A DNA stretch of 64,000 bases from JBDHHQ01 sp039586035 (GTDB lineage Bacteria; Gemmatimonadota; Gemmatimonadetes; Longimicrobiales; Gaopeijiaceae): NCBI GenBank assembly GCA_039586035.1, contig JBDHLD010000013.1:1-64000 (forward strand), given 5' to 3'. The number at the start of each line of letters is the position of its first letter. Within the stretch, counting starts at the first letter, position 1. Under the pieces are notes generated by a model. The model searched no databases. It was not told where the DNA came from and was given only the letters and a program-made list of their open reading frames with translations. Positions 35,005-44,067 of this stretch are shown piece by piece. Made by a program: the position numbers and the translations under genes.

Positions 35005-36966
35005 CTACTCCGGTAGCGCCAACGCGACCAGGGAGCCGGGGTGTCCACTGCCACCCACCGCCACCACGATGAACTGCCGTCCCTCGTGCAGGTACGTCAT
35101 GGGCGCCGTCATGGTCGGCGCCGGCACCTCCACTCGGCCCACCTCTTCTCCCGTCCGCTTGTCGACCGCGTGGAAGATGGGGCGCGCCCCGCGGCCTTCG
35201 CCGTACATGAGCAAGGAGCCCGTGACCAGCGCCGTGGCATGGGCCCGGGCGCCCGTGTTCGGCAGATCCACGCCCTGAAGCATGGGGTGATTCTTCACGT
35301 TGTCCGGCGTATCGCCGTTGGGGATCCACCACAGGTGCTCGCCCGTATTCATGTCGATGGCGGTGATCCGGCCGTAAGGGGGCTTCCATAGCGGTAGCCC
35401 CTCGGGGCCGGGCACTCCGCCGGGACCCACGCTGACCCAGTCCACGTTCGAGTTCTCGTCGACGTCGGTGCCAGGTCGGAGACGAGGAGCGCTGCATCCC
35501 TTGATGGAGGCCGTGTAGAGGATCCCCGTTTCCGGATCGACCACGGTGCCGCCCGGGATGTTGGTGCCCCCGTTGGCGCCCGGGCAGTGGATCGAAGCCG
35601 TCGTGCCGTCAGGCGCGTCCTGGATCGATGGTGGGTTGAAGAGCGGTCCGATGCGGAAGTCCTCGAGGATCTCCAGCGCCATCTGCCGCAGCTCGGGCGT
35701 GAAGTCGATGAGATCGTCCTCGGTCAGCCCCTGCATCTCGTACGGGGCCGGGCGCGTAGGGAACGGCTGGGTCGGCGAGAGCTTCTCACCGGGGACGTCG
35801 GACTGAGGCACCTCGCGCTCCTCGATGGGCCACACGGGCTCGCCTGTCTCGCGGTTCAACACGTACGCGAAGCTCTGCTTCGTGGTCTGGGCCAGGACCG
35901 GGACCCGCTGACCGTCCACGGTGACGTCGATCAGGTTGGGAGCCGCCGGATTGTCGTAGTTCCACACGTCGTGGTGGACCGTCTGGAAGTGCCACCTCCG
36001 CTCCCCGGTCCGCACGTCCAGGGCGATGATGCTCGTAGCGAACAGGTTGTCGCCGGGATGGAAGCCTCCGAAGTAGTCGATGGTGGGGGGATCGGTGACG
36101 ACGTACACGAGGCCCAGCTCCGGGTCGGCGGACAGGGGGGCCCATGTCGACACGTTGCCGGTGTAGGACCACGCGTCGTTCTCCCACGTATCGTGGCCGA
36201 ACTCTCCCGGTTGGGGGATGACGTTGAACTTCCAGAGGTGCTCACCGGTGGCGGCGTCGTAGGCCAGGATGTGACCCGGGACGTTCTCCTTCCGTGTCTG
36301 GTAGTAGCCCTGCTCATGTGAGTTGCCGACGACGACGACTCCGTTCACCACGATGGGTGGTGACGAGTTCGTGATATACCCCACCTCGGGAGCCAGCCCT
36401 GCCTCCCGGTCGTGCGGATAACCCAGGTCGTCCAGGAGGTCCACCGTCCCGTAGTCGCCGAAACCCTCGACCGGGCGGCCCGTCTCCGGGTCGAGCGCAT
36501 GCAGGAAGAAGGCCGGCGTGACCAGATAGACCCTGCCGCGGCCGCCCACGTCGGCGTAGGCCACCCCCTTGCCGTAGTTCTTGCGCATGGAGTCGCGCCA
36601 ACGCTTGGTCTCCGGCTCGCGGAACATCCACAGCGTCTCTCCCGTCGCCGGGTCGATGGCCACGGCGGTGCGCCGCGCTCCGGCGACGCTGTAGAGACGC
36701 CCGTCCACGTAGATGGGGGTGGCCCGGAGGAGCGGATCGGCTTCTGGGCCGAAGTTGTCGCCGCGCCAAATCCATGCCACCTCCAGATCGCCGAAGTTCG
36801 CGGCGTTGATCTGATCGAGAGGCGAGTAACGGGTGCTCCACGCGTCGGCTCCCCAGTATCGCCACTCTCCCTCAGGTGTGCCCCGTTCCTGGCCCGCGGC
36901 TTGGCCGACGGGGAGAGCGAGGAAGATCATCGACGCGAAGCCCAGGGTGGTCAGCCGTTGGCGCAT
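35005..36966 (-). CDS. Periplasmic PQQ-dependent dehydrogenase
   Basis: The 653-residue product has a signal peptide (about 1-25, ending VGQAAGQE) and an eight-bladed quinoprotein propeller. Blade motifs recur: WRYWGADAWSTRYSPLDQINAANFGDLEVAW, AIDPATGETLWMFREPE, LAYDAATGEHLWKFNVI, ALDVRTGERRWHFQTVHHDVWNYDNPAAPNLID and AIDMNTGEHLWWIPNGD. The W...HH.VWDYD-like block matches glucose/quinate-type PQQ dehydrogenases of the soluble, non-membrane class. It oxidises a sugar or alcohol in the periplasm and needs PQQ made elsewhere. No cytochrome partner is adjacent. The gene is transcribed divergently from the DUF885 operon. Confidence 0.88.
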   Translation of the reverse strand: MRQRLTTLGFASMIFLALPVGQAAGQERGTPEGEWRYWGADAWSTRYSPLDQINAANFGDLEVAWIWRGDNFGPEADPLLRATPIYVDGRLYSVAGARRTAVAIDPATGETLWMFREPETKRWRDSMRKNYGKGVAYADVGGRGRVYLVTPAFFLHALDPETGRPVEGFGDYGTVDLLDDLGYPHDREAGLAPEVGYITNSSPPIVVNGVVVVGNSHEQGYYQTRKENVPGHILAYDAATGEHLWKFNVIPQPGEFGHDTWENDAWSYTGNVSTWAPLSADPELGLVYVVTDPPTIDYFGGFHPGDNLFATSIIALDVRTGERRWHFQTVHHDVWNYDNPAAPNLIDVTVDGQRVPVLAQTTKQSFAYVLNRETGEPVWPIEEREVPQSDVPGEKLSPTQPFPTRPAPYEMQGLTEDDLIDFTPELRQMALEILEDFRIGPLFNPPSIQDAPDGTTASIHCPGANGGTNIPGGTVVDPETGILYTASIKGCSAPRLRPGTDVDENSNVDWVSVGPGGVPGPEGLPLWKPPYGRITAIDMNTGEHLWWIPNGDTPDNVKNHPMLQGVDLPNTGARAHATALVTGSLLMYGEGRGARPIFHAVDKRTGEEVGRVEVPAPTMTAPMTYLHEGRQFIVVAVGGSGHPGSLVALALPE

Positions 36967-37173
36967 GTGGTCATCTCCGACGTGTTCTCGACGCGGATCA
37001 GGGTAACGGAACGAGAGTGCACGGTACCGCGCCCGCGACGGGCCAGCAATCCGTCTCCGGTGCACCGGCGCGTGGAGGGGCGGGAGCGCTTCGGCCCGCG
37101 GGATCCGGGCCGATCGCCACGAGGCGGGATTCCGGCTAGAATGGCCGGTCCCCATCGTGAACCCCGATTCAGG

Positions 37174-38949
37174 ATGAACGCCCGAGAGATGACGGGTACG
37201 CCACTGCCGCCTGCCGTCGGGTCGTCCGCTCACTCGGATTGGCTGGATCGCTTCTTCGCCTCGTACTATCGCCACCGGCCGGTGAACGCGTCGTTCATCG
37301 GCGTGCACGACTACGACGCGCTCCTGCCCGACTTCTCCGAAGGCGCGGTGGGCGACGCCGTGGCCGAGATGCGTGCGTTGCTGGCCGAGTCCGCGCCCCT
37401 CGAGCATGACGACTCTGGACGGGCTGAGGTCTCCAACGCCGACGTCGCATCGGGGACGGGCGGCGCCCAGGCCGGGTCGGCCATGGAAGCCCTGGACGTC
37501 CGGCTAGCCAGGGGATTCCTGGAGACTCAGCTGTGGGAGTACGGTTCCCGGCACTTCCACGGCGGGAACCCCAGCGTGTACACCGGCGAGGCGGTTTTCG
37601 GTGTCATGGCCGCCTTCCTCACCGACTACGCGCCGCTCGGCGAGCGCGTCGAGGCCGCCACGCACCGCCTCGGAGCCGTTCCGGGCTTCCTGGCCCAGGC
37701 CAGGACCAACGTCAGGGCAGCTCCCACCCCGTGGACCCGCCGCGCCGTGCGGGAGTGTGACGGTGCGCTGGCGTTCCTCACGGACGGCGTGGACGCCCTC
37801 GTGAGCGAGCACCGGATCGACGCTCCCCAGCTTCGGCGCGCGGCGGACAGAGCGGCTGCCGCCTTCGCCCAGTATCGAGCCCATCTGGACGGCGACCTCC
37901 GGAGAACCGAGTCGTATGCGTGCGGCGAGGAGGCGTTCTCGCTGTACCTCCGAAGGGGTCATTTCCTGGAGGACTCGGCCCAGGAGATCGTCCGCTACGC
38001 CCGAGCGGAGCTGGCCGAAGCGGACGCCGCCCTCGAGGAGGGGGCGGCCGAGCTCGGCGCACGGGGCCCGACCGAAGTCCTCACCCGCCTGACGGCGATT
38101 CACCCGAGCGCCGAGGGCTACTATGACCGCTATCAGCGGCTATGGGACGAGAGCCGGGAGGTGGCTCAGGCCCACGACCTCTTGACGTGGCCGGACTTCC
38201 CCATCCGCTACGTGCCGCGTCCGCAGTGGACCAGAAAGGCCGCACCATTTCTGTACTTCCTGTTCTACCGCTCGCCCGCGGCCTTCTGCCGTCCGCCCAT
38301 TCACGACTACCTGGTCACGCCCCTCGATCCATCCGCGGCCCCGGACGAGCAGGAGCGCTTTCTCCGGGCCCACCACGACGGCGTCATCAAGTCCAACCAC
38401 GTGATCCACCATGGCGGCATCGGGCACCACGTGCAGAACTGGAACGCGTTCCGATCACCCAGTCGCGTGGGTCGCATCGCCGCCGTGGACTGCGCCGCCA
38501 GGATCGCCATGTTCTGCGGTGGCACCATGGCGGAGGGGTGGGCGTGCTACGCGACGGACCTGATGGGAGAGGTCGGCGCGCTCACCGAGCTGGAGCGATA
38601 CGCCGAACACCAGGCCAGACGCCGCATGTGCGCGCGGACGGTGGTGGACGTGGAGCTCCACCGGGGTCGCTTCACGTTGGAGCAGGCCGCGGACTACTAC
38701 GAGGCCGCGGCGGGCATGACCAAGAACGCCGCCGAGAGCGAGGCGGTAAAGAACAGCATGTTCCCCGGTGCGGCCGTCATGTACCTGATGGGCACCGACG
38801 CGATCCACGACCTGAGGCGGGATATGGAGGCGCTTCAGGGTGAGCGGTTCACGCTGCGGGGGTTCCACGACGAGCTCCTCTCGTACGGCTCCGTACCCGT
38901 GAGCCTGGTGAGCCTTGCCATGAAACGGAAACGACGTGACGCCAACTGA
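37174..38949 (+). CDS. DUF885 family protein, degenerate metal motif
   Basis: The protein has about 591 residues (start at 37174, with 37141 and 37189 as alternatives, none having a strong ribosome binding site). It is mainly helical with DUF885 landmarks such as FFASYYRHRPVNASFIGVH at the N-terminus, GGNPSVYTGEAVFGVMAAFL, and the metal-motif region IHHGGIGHHVQNW. The family motif HExxPGHH reads H412-H413-G-G-I-G-H418-H419, so the key Glu is absent. Later FCGGTMAEGWACYATDLM and GMTKNAAESEAVKNSMFPG are family-like. No signal peptide is seen. It heads the long operon and overlaps the second DUF885-type gene by 14 nt. It may be a non-catalytic partner. Confidence 0.78.
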   Translation: MNAREMTGTPLPPAVGSSAHSDWLDRFFASYYRHRPVNASFIGVHDYDALLPDFSEGAVGDAVAEMRALLAESAPLEHDDSGRAEVSNADVASGTGGAQAGSAMEALDVRLARGFLETQLWEYGSRHFHGGNPSVYTGEAVFGVMAAFLTDYAPLGERVEAATHRLGAVPGFLAQARTNVRAAPTPWTRRAVRECDGALAFLTDGVDALVSEHRIDAPQLRRAADRAAAAFAQYRAHLDGDLRRTESYACGEEAFSLYLRRGHFLEDSAQEIVRYARAELAEADAALEEGAAELGARGPTEVLTRLTAIHPSAEGYYDRYQRLWDESREVAQAHDLLTWPDFPIRYVPRPQWTRKAAPFLYFLFYRSPAAFCRPPIHDYLVTPLDPSAAPDEQERFLRAHHDGVIKSNHVIHHGGIGHHVQNWNAFRSPSRVGRIAAVDCAARIAMFCGGTMAEGWACYATDLMGEVGALTELERYAEHQARRRMCARTVVDVELHRGRFTLEQAADYYEAAAGMTKNAAESEAVKNSMFPGAAVMYLMGTDAIHDLRRDMEALQGERFTLRGFHDELLSYGSVPVSLVSLAMKRKRRDAN

Positions 38950-40117
38950 CCGGACGCTCGCCTACGGCGAGCGCATGACCCGGGCGCTCCTCGCGGTGGA
39001 CGCCCTGTACCGCGCCGAGAGCGGAGACGGGGAGGGGCTCGCCGTGCTGAACATGGATACGGACGGAGCGTTCTCTCCGGAGCCGTGCCAGACGTACGAG
39101 GACGCGCGGGCCCTGCTGTCTGAGCTGAAGCGCGAGGCCGTGGAGCTGGCCGAGCCGGACCGACGCCTGTACTACGACCAGACCTGCTATTCCACGCTCG
39201 CCTTCATCGATTGGAGGACCAAGGGGTTGTCGTTCGAGGAGCAGCTGGGAGGGTTCCTGCACGTCCCGGTCATGCCGGCTACGGCCGACGAGCTCGACAA
39301 GCTGCGCGACTCCATGGGGGGTCTGCTGCAACAGATGGGATACAGCGGCGATCTTTCGGCCCAATGCGAGGCTTGGGAGGAGCGCAATCGAGTGGCGCCC
39401 GACGAGGTCGAGGGGGTGCTGGACGAGCTCATGGACCAGGCCTGGGACCGGACCGAGGAGCTCCTCTTCGAGATTCCGGCGCCTCGAACCGACGGCATGA
39501 AGGTCTCGACGGTGACGGATGTGCCCTACAACGCTCGTTGCGACTACCTGTCCAGGACGGTGGAGCTGAACGTCGATCCGGTTCTCACGCGTCCGGCGCT
39601 CAAGCACCTGACCGTGCACGAGGGCTATCCCGGGCACTATGTCCAGTTCAAGCTCCGAGAGACGCTCTGGCGGAAGGGTGAGGCGCCGGCCGATGTTCTC
39701 CTCTCGGTGGTGAACACAGCCAGCTCGTCCGTGTTCGAGGGGATTGCCGACGCCGGTATGGAGATGGTGGAGTGGCTGGACACGGACGATGATCGCTTTC
39801 ACGCCTTGATGAACCGCTACAGGGCCGGGATCGGCACGGGCGCGGCTTGGCGCCTGCACGCCCAGGGCTGGGAGCCACACGACGTCGAGGACTGGCTCCG
39901 GGACGCGAGCCTGGTGGGCGGGGAGGGGTGGGTGCGGAACCGGATGGACTTCATCTCGGCGCCGTCACGAGCCGTGCTGATCTGGTCGTACTGGTGGGGA
40001 GAGCGCTCGGTATTGCCGCTCTGGAGACGCATCCCGCCGGAACGCCGCCCGGCGCTCCTCTACCATCTGTACAGTCGTCTGCATTCGGTGACGAGCGTCG
40101 GGATGCTGCGCCCATGA
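38936..40117 (+). CDS. DUF885-like protein with intact HExxPGH motif
   Basis: The gene starts at GTG 38936, 14 nt inside the previous gene, and encodes 393 helical residues. The likely metal site is VHEGYPGHYVQF (H228, E229, H234), matching the family's HExxPGH[HY] signature. A further conserved-looking block is VNTASSSVFEGIADAGMEMVEW. It is about two thirds the usual family length and lacks a signal peptide. This protein keeps the Glu that its upstream neighbour lost, so the two may form a heteromer with one active subunit. Its stop overlaps the start of the ABC-transporter lipoprotein (ATGA, 40114-40117), suggesting that it acts on material imported by that transporter. Confidence 0.75.
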   Translation: MTPTDRTLAYGERMTRALLAVDALYRAESGDGEGLAVLNMDTDGAFSPEPCQTYEDARALLSELKREAVELAEPDRRLYYDQTCYSTLAFIDWRTKGLSFEEQLGGFLHVPVMPATADELDKLRDSMGGLLQQMGYSGDLSAQCEAWEERNRVAPDEVEGVLDELMDQAWDRTEELLFEIPAPRTDGMKVSTVTDVPYNARCDYLSRTVELNVDPVLTRPALKHLTVHEGYPGHYVQFKLRETLWRKGEAPADVLLSVVNTASSSVFEGIADAGMEMVEWLDTDDDRFHALMNRYRAGIGTGAAWRLHAQGWEPHDVEDWLRDASLVGGEGWVRNRMDFISAPSRAVLIWSYWWGERSVLPLWRRIPPERRPALLYHLYSRLHSVTSVGMLRP

Positions 40118-41850
40118 GCGCCCTTCGACGAAGCACGATGACCGGGAGATCCGCGGGCGAAGCCGCGCGCCGCGCGGTCGCTCCCGGGCGGGTGTGGTCA
40201 CCTGTGCCCGCGAAAGCTCGGGCGATGGCGTCGGTCCTGATGGCGACGGTACCGCTCGCATGCGGCTCCGGCGATTCGAACGGGGGCGTCGAAAGCGGCG
40301 CAGCCACCGCCGACGCGCCGGTCGAAGGCCGGCGGATCCTGCGCGTGGCCTACAACCGGGAGATCGACGTCCTCAACGCGTTCACCAGCCAAAACCTGGT
40401 GGACATCGAGTTCAGCATGGTCGAAGGGCTGATCACGACGGACGAGAACAACACCTATGTACCGGTGCTCGCCAGGGAGATCCCCACCGAGGAGAACGGC
40501 CTCGTCGTGCTCCGGGACGACGGGACCGTCGAAATGACGTGGCGCCTGCACGAGGACGTTCGGTGGCACGACGGCGAGCCGCTCACCAGCGCCGATGTCT
40601 GCTTCACCTGGCGTTTCGTCGCGAGCGAGGGGTCGGTCACCTACAACCGGGACCAGTACCTGGGCATCCTCGACTGCCAGACGCCGGACGACCACACCGT
40701 CGTGTTCCTCTGGGACGGCGTGTACGGATACTACGCCGGCATCTTCGAGGCCGTGCTTCCGGAGCACGTCCTCGGGGGGATGACCACGGACGAGATCGTC
40801 AACTACGAGCCGTACAACCGCGGCCCCGAGACCATCGGCACGGGACCTTTCAAGTTCGCGGAGTGGAAGACGGGCGAGTACATCCGCGTCGTTCGAAACG
40901 ACGACTACTGGCGCGGATCCGAGTATCCCGCCATCGACGAAGTGGTCTGGGCGTTCATCCCCGACTCCAACACGCGGCTGAACGCCTTGCTCGCCGGACA
41001 GTACCACTACGGCCAGATCGAGCCGACCCAGGTGGCCGAAGTCCAGGATCTGCCGGGCTACCAGATCAACCTGATCAGCAGCAACTCGGTCATGCACTTC
41101 GATCTGAGCGTGAACACGCCGCGCGGCCGCATGCTCTTCGACGACCCCTCCGTTCGCAGGGCCATGTTCCACGCCATCGATCGCGGCGCGATCGCCGAAC
41201 AGCTCATGCAGGGGACGGTGATCGTCGCGGATACGCCCATCAATCCATCGAGCCCCTATCACAATCCCGATGTGGTGCGATACGACTTCGATCCGGAGCG
41301 GTCGCGGCGCATGCTGGACGAGACGGGCTGGACGGAGGGCCCCGACGGGATTCGCATCCGGGACGGCGAGCGCTTCTCGTTCCAGATGATCAACCGGGCG
41401 GGAAGCTCCGATCGCATCGCCATCGCCCAGGTGATCCAGGCGCAACTCAAGGACGTGGGCATCGAAGTGACGTTCGAAACGCTGGAGAGCGCCGCGTGGA
41501 CCCAGCGGTGGCGGAGCGGGCGATGGGAGGGCATCGTCAGCGCCTGGTTCCTGCCCGCGGACCCGAGCATCACCGGCCTCTATGCCTGCGGCGGTCCCAA
41601 CAACATGACCGGCCTGTGCGATCCCGAGCTCGACGAGGTCATGGAGGCGTCGGACCGGACCATCGCCTTCGAAGACCGGAAGCCGATCCTGGACCAGGCC
41701 CAGGCCATGTGGGCCGAGGCCGCCATGTCGCTACCCATCTACTACAACGTGGTACCGGAGGTCGTGAGCACCGATATCCGGGGGTACCGGGGCAGCGGCA
41801 CCAACTTCGGTAGCTTCTGGAACCTGTGGGAGTGGTCGTTGGTGCGATAG
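40114..41850 (+). CDS. ABC transporter substrate-binding lipoprotein (peptide type, SBP_bac_5)
   Basis: The 578 residues begin with a long n-region and a lipoprotein signal ending LACGS. The SBP_bac_5 (DppA/OppA-like) body follows. Typical blocks are ILRVAYNREIDVLNAF, LVVLRDDGTVEMTWRLHEDVRWHDGEPLTSADVCFTW, GTGPFKFAEWKTGEYI, NTRLNALLAGQYHYGQI and SVRRAMFHAIDRGAIAEQLM. It captures a peptide or similar solute in the periplasm and delivers it to the permeases encoded downstream. The start overlaps the DUF885-like gene by ATGA. A 121-nt gap with two small inverted repeats separates it from the first permease. Confidence 0.92.
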   Translation: MSALRRSTMTGRSAGEAARRAVAPGRVWSPVPAKARAMASVLMATVPLACGSGDSNGGVESGAATADAPVEGRRILRVAYNREIDVLNAFTSQNLVDIEFSMVEGLITTDENNTYVPVLAREIPTEENGLVVLRDDGTVEMTWRLHEDVRWHDGEPLTSADVCFTWRFVASEGSVTYNRDQYLGILDCQTPDDHTVVFLWDGVYGYYAGIFEAVLPEHVLGGMTTDEIVNYEPYNRGPETIGTGPFKFAEWKTGEYIRVVRNDDYWRGSEYPAIDEVVWAFIPDSNTRLNALLAGQYHYGQIEPTQVAEVQDLPGYQINLISSNSVMHFDLSVNTPRGRMLFDDPSVRRAMFHAIDRGAIAEQLMQGTVIVADTPINPSSPYHNPDVVRYDFDPERSRRMLDETGWTEGPDGIRIRDGERFSFQMINRAGSSDRIAIAQVIQAQLKDVGIEVTFETLESAAWTQRWRSGRWEGIVSAWFLPADPSITGLYACGGPNNMTGLCDPELDEVMEASDRTIAFEDRKPILDQAQAMWAEAAMSLPIYYNVVPEVVSTDIRGYRGSGTNFGSFWNLWEWSLVR

Positions 41851-41871
41851 CCGGCCGGTCTTCCGTGGCGC

Positions 41872-41944
41872 GGGACCGTCGGTCCCCGTCCCGAGGGCGC
41901 TTTTGGCGATTGGCCCACGTCGGAGGGGCACCCTAAACTAGGGT
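41872..41944 (+). promoter_or_regulatory. Two small inverted repeats between binding protein and permease genes
   Basis: GGGACC-GTC-GGTCCC (41872-41886) can form a 6-bp hairpin with a TTTT tract 13 nt further on, and ACCCTA-AAC-TAGGGT (41930-41944) forms another. Partial termination or mRNA-stabilising hairpins at this position are a known way to make more binding protein than permease. Here it is a pattern only. Confidence 0.3.
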
Positions 41945-41971
41945 GATGACCACGCCCACCCCGCGTCGGCC

Positions 41972-42925
41972 GTGACCACCTACGTCATCCGCCGCGTCCT
42001 GCAGATGATCCCGATGGTCCTCGGGGTCACCATCGTCATCTTCGCCATCATCCAGGCCGCCCCGGGCGGACCCGAGGGCGCCCTCCTGGAGACCGGGCGC
42101 TTCATCGATCCACAGGTGATCGAGAACTACCGAGAGCGCCTCGGCGTCGACCAGCCCGTGCACGTGCAGTACGTTCGGTGGCTCGGGGCCGCGGTCACGG
42201 GCGATTTGGGGGTCAGCTTCTCCACGACGCGGCCCGTCGCGGACATGATCATGGAGCGCCTGCCCGCGACGCTCGAGCTCATGGGCGCGTCCTTCCTGTT
42301 CGCCGCCGTCGTGGCTCTCGCGCTCGGCGTCTTCAGCGCGGTGCGGCAGTACAGCACGTTCGATCACGTGGCCACGGGGCTGTCCTTCGTGGGCATCGCC
42401 ATGCCGGTCTTCTGGTTCGCCCTCATCCTGCAGCTGGTGTTCTCGGTCAAGCTCGGCTGGCTTCCCGTGGCGGGCACCGAGACGGTGGGGGCGAGCTCGC
42501 TCGGCGATCACCTCCTGCACCTGATCCTGCCCGGCCTGGTGCTTTCGGTGCGATACATCGCCGGCTGGTCCCGCTACCTCCGCTCCAGCCTCCTGAGCGT
42601 GCTTCGGGCGGACTACGTGCGCACGGCTCGGGCAAAAGGGCTTCCGGAGACGGTCGTGGTGGGGGTGCACGCGGTCAGGAACGCCCTCATCCCCCTCGTG
42701 TCCATCATGGCCCTCAACCTGGCCGGGATGTTCTCGGGTGCCGTGATCACCGAGACCATCTTCGCCTGGCCCGGGATCGGCCGGATGTTCGTTCAGGCCA
42801 TGTTCGCCCGCGACTACCCGTTGCTCATGGGGATCCTGCTGCTCGGGTCCGTCATGGTCATCGTGTTCAATCTCCTGGCGGACATCCTGTACGGCGTCCT
42901 CGACCCACGGATCCGCTATGAGTGA
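41972..42925 (+). CDS. ABC transporter permease, DppB/OppB type
   Basis: The 317 residues start at GTG 41972. Six TM segments begin with TYVIRRVLQMIPMVLGVTIVIF, the family's characteristic N-terminus. The EAA loop is ADYVRTARAKGLPETVVVGVHAVRNALIP, contacting the ATPases. LNLAGMFSGAVITETIFAWPGIGRMF and the C-terminal DILYGVLDPRIRYE complete the family signature. It forms the membrane channel together with the permease at 43091. Its stop (42923-42925) lies inside the start of a 58-codon micro-ORF. Confidence 0.95.
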   Translation: MTTYVIRRVLQMIPMVLGVTIVIFAIIQAAPGGPEGALLETGRFIDPQVIENYRERLGVDQPVHVQYVRWLGAAVTGDLGVSFSTTRPVADMIMERLPATLELMGASFLFAAVVALALGVFSAVRQYSTFDHVATGLSFVGIAMPVFWFALILQLVFSVKLGWLPVAGTETVGASSLGDHLLHLILPGLVLSVRYIAGWSRYLRSSLLSVLRADYVRTARAKGLPETVVVGVHAVRNALIPLVSIMALNLAGMFSGAVITETIFAWPGIGRMFVQAMFARDYPLLMGILLLGSVMVIVFNLLADILYGVLDPRIRYE

Positions 42926-43094
42926 GGATCGGGCGGTGGAAGCGCGCGGCGCGATCGTGGGAGATCGCTCACAGGGCGGTGCCGGCGGCGTCGAGATGTT
43001 CGGCCCCGTCGCGCAGGGCGGCGCGGGTGGCGTCGGGGCCGTCGGCAGTCGGGCCCCGAGTGTGGCAGGCGCAGTCGTTGGTGGCCGGTCATGA
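42918..43094 (+). CDS. Gly/Ala/Val-rich micro-ORF bridging the two permease genes
   Basis: The frame of 58 codons starts at ATG 42918, overlapping the last 8 nt of the upstream permease. It stops at 43092-43094, overlapping the ATG of the second permease as ATGA. The product has an acidic/basic start (MSEDRAVEARG) followed by an imperfect 14-codon repeat (QGGAGGVEMFGPVA, QGGAGGVGAVGSRA at 42972-43055). There is no clear ribosome binding site, so translation would rely on coupling. No TM or known domain is seen. It may be a spacer whose translation keeps ribosomes moving between the permease genes, or it may not be translated. Confidence 0.4.
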   Translation: MSEDRAVEARGAIVGDRSQGGAGGVEMFGPVAQGGAGGVGAVGSRAPSVAGAVVGGRS

Positions 43095-43972
43095 GCGAGT
43101 CCTGCACGATGGCGGACGCTCCCGAGGCGCGTGGCGACTGGGGCCAGGTATGGACCCAGCTCAGGAGGCACAAGCTTGCGGTGCTGTCGTTCTGGGTGTT
43201 CGTCCTCATGGCCGCGGTCTGCCTTGCGGCCCCGGTGATCGCCCGATACGAGTTCGACGCCATCGATCTGTCCAGCATCCGCCGACCTCCCTCGCTCCAG
43301 CATTGGATGGGAACCGACGACCTGGGCCGGGACCTGTTCACCCGGGTGCTCTACGGCGGTCGCGTGTCGATCCTCATCGGGTTGCTCGCCGCCGTGGTGG
43401 GCACGGGCTTCGGGTCCGCGGTGGGCGCCATCGCCGGCTACTACGGTGGGCGGATCGACAACGCGCTGATGCGCCTCACGGACCTGGCCTACTCGATCCC
43501 GACGTTGCCTCTTCTCATTGTCCTGAGCGCCTATACTGCCGCCGCGGCGGTCTCCATGTCGGTCATCATCGGCTTGCTGAGCTGGATGGCCACTGCACGG
43601 GTCGTGAGGGGGGAGGTCCTGTCGATCAAGGAGATGGCGTACGTCGAGGCCGCCCGGAGCGTGGGGGCGGGCAACCCGCGCATCATCCTCCGGCACGTCC
43701 TGCCCAACGCCATCGGTCCCATCGTCGTCGGGGCCACGCTGGCCGTGGGCAACGCCATCATCCTCGAGTCCTCGCTCAGCTTCCTCGGCCTGGGAATCCA
43801 GCCGCCCACGCCCACGTGGGGCAACATGCTCATGGACGCGCAGGCCACCATGGCCACGAAACCGTGGCTGACCATCTTTCCGGGTCTGGCCATCCTCCTG
43901 ATCGTGCTGTCCGTCAACTTCATCGGCGACGGACTGCAGGATGCGCTGGATCCCACCGGGAGGGGATCGTGA
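43091..43972 (+). CDS. ABC transporter permease, DppC/OppC type
   Basis: The 293 residues contain an N-terminal cytoplasmic segment, RRHKLAVLSFWVFVLMAAVCL as TM1, and the DppC-type periplasmic block PSLQHWMGTDDLGRDLFTRVLYGGRVSI. The EAA loop is MAYVEAARSVGAGNPRIILRHVLPNAIGP. The end is SLSFLGLGIQPPTPTWGNML and the final TM with VNFIGDGLQDALDP. This is the partner of the DppB-type permease. The start forms ATGA with the upstream micro-ORF. Its TGA (43970-43972) forms GTGA with the start of a second micro-ORF. Confidence 0.95.
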   Translation: MSESCTMADAPEARGDWGQVWTQLRRHKLAVLSFWVFVLMAAVCLAAPVIARYEFDAIDLSSIRRPPSLQHWMGTDDLGRDLFTRVLYGGRVSILIGLLAAVVGTGFGSAVGAIAGYYGGRIDNALMRLTDLAYSIPTLPLLIVLSAYTAAAAVSMSVIIGLLSWMATARVVRGEVLSIKEMAYVEAARSVGAGNPRIILRHVLPNAIGPIVVGATLAVGNAIILESSLSFLGLGIQPPTPTWGNMLMDAQATMATKPWLTIFPGLAILLIVLSVNFIGDGLQDALDPTGRGS

Positions 43973-44067
43973 GGCGGGCCGTGGGCTCGGGGATCGTGAG
44001 GCGGGTCGTGGGCTCGGGCGTCGTTAGGCGGGCCGTAGGCTCGGAGCTGGTGAGGCGGGTCGGGCAC
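43969..44067 (+). repeat. 27-bp tandem repeat, 3.6 copies
   Basis: Copies at 43969-43995, 43996-44022 and 44023-44049, plus a partial copy to about 44067, each open with G-T-[GT]-AGGCGGG and carry GGCTCGG at the same place. The 27-bp length keeps the frame. Copies 1, 2 and 4 repeat the GTGA start/stop overlap of the gene junction, so the array may have grown by duplication of the junction itself. Confidence 0.8.
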
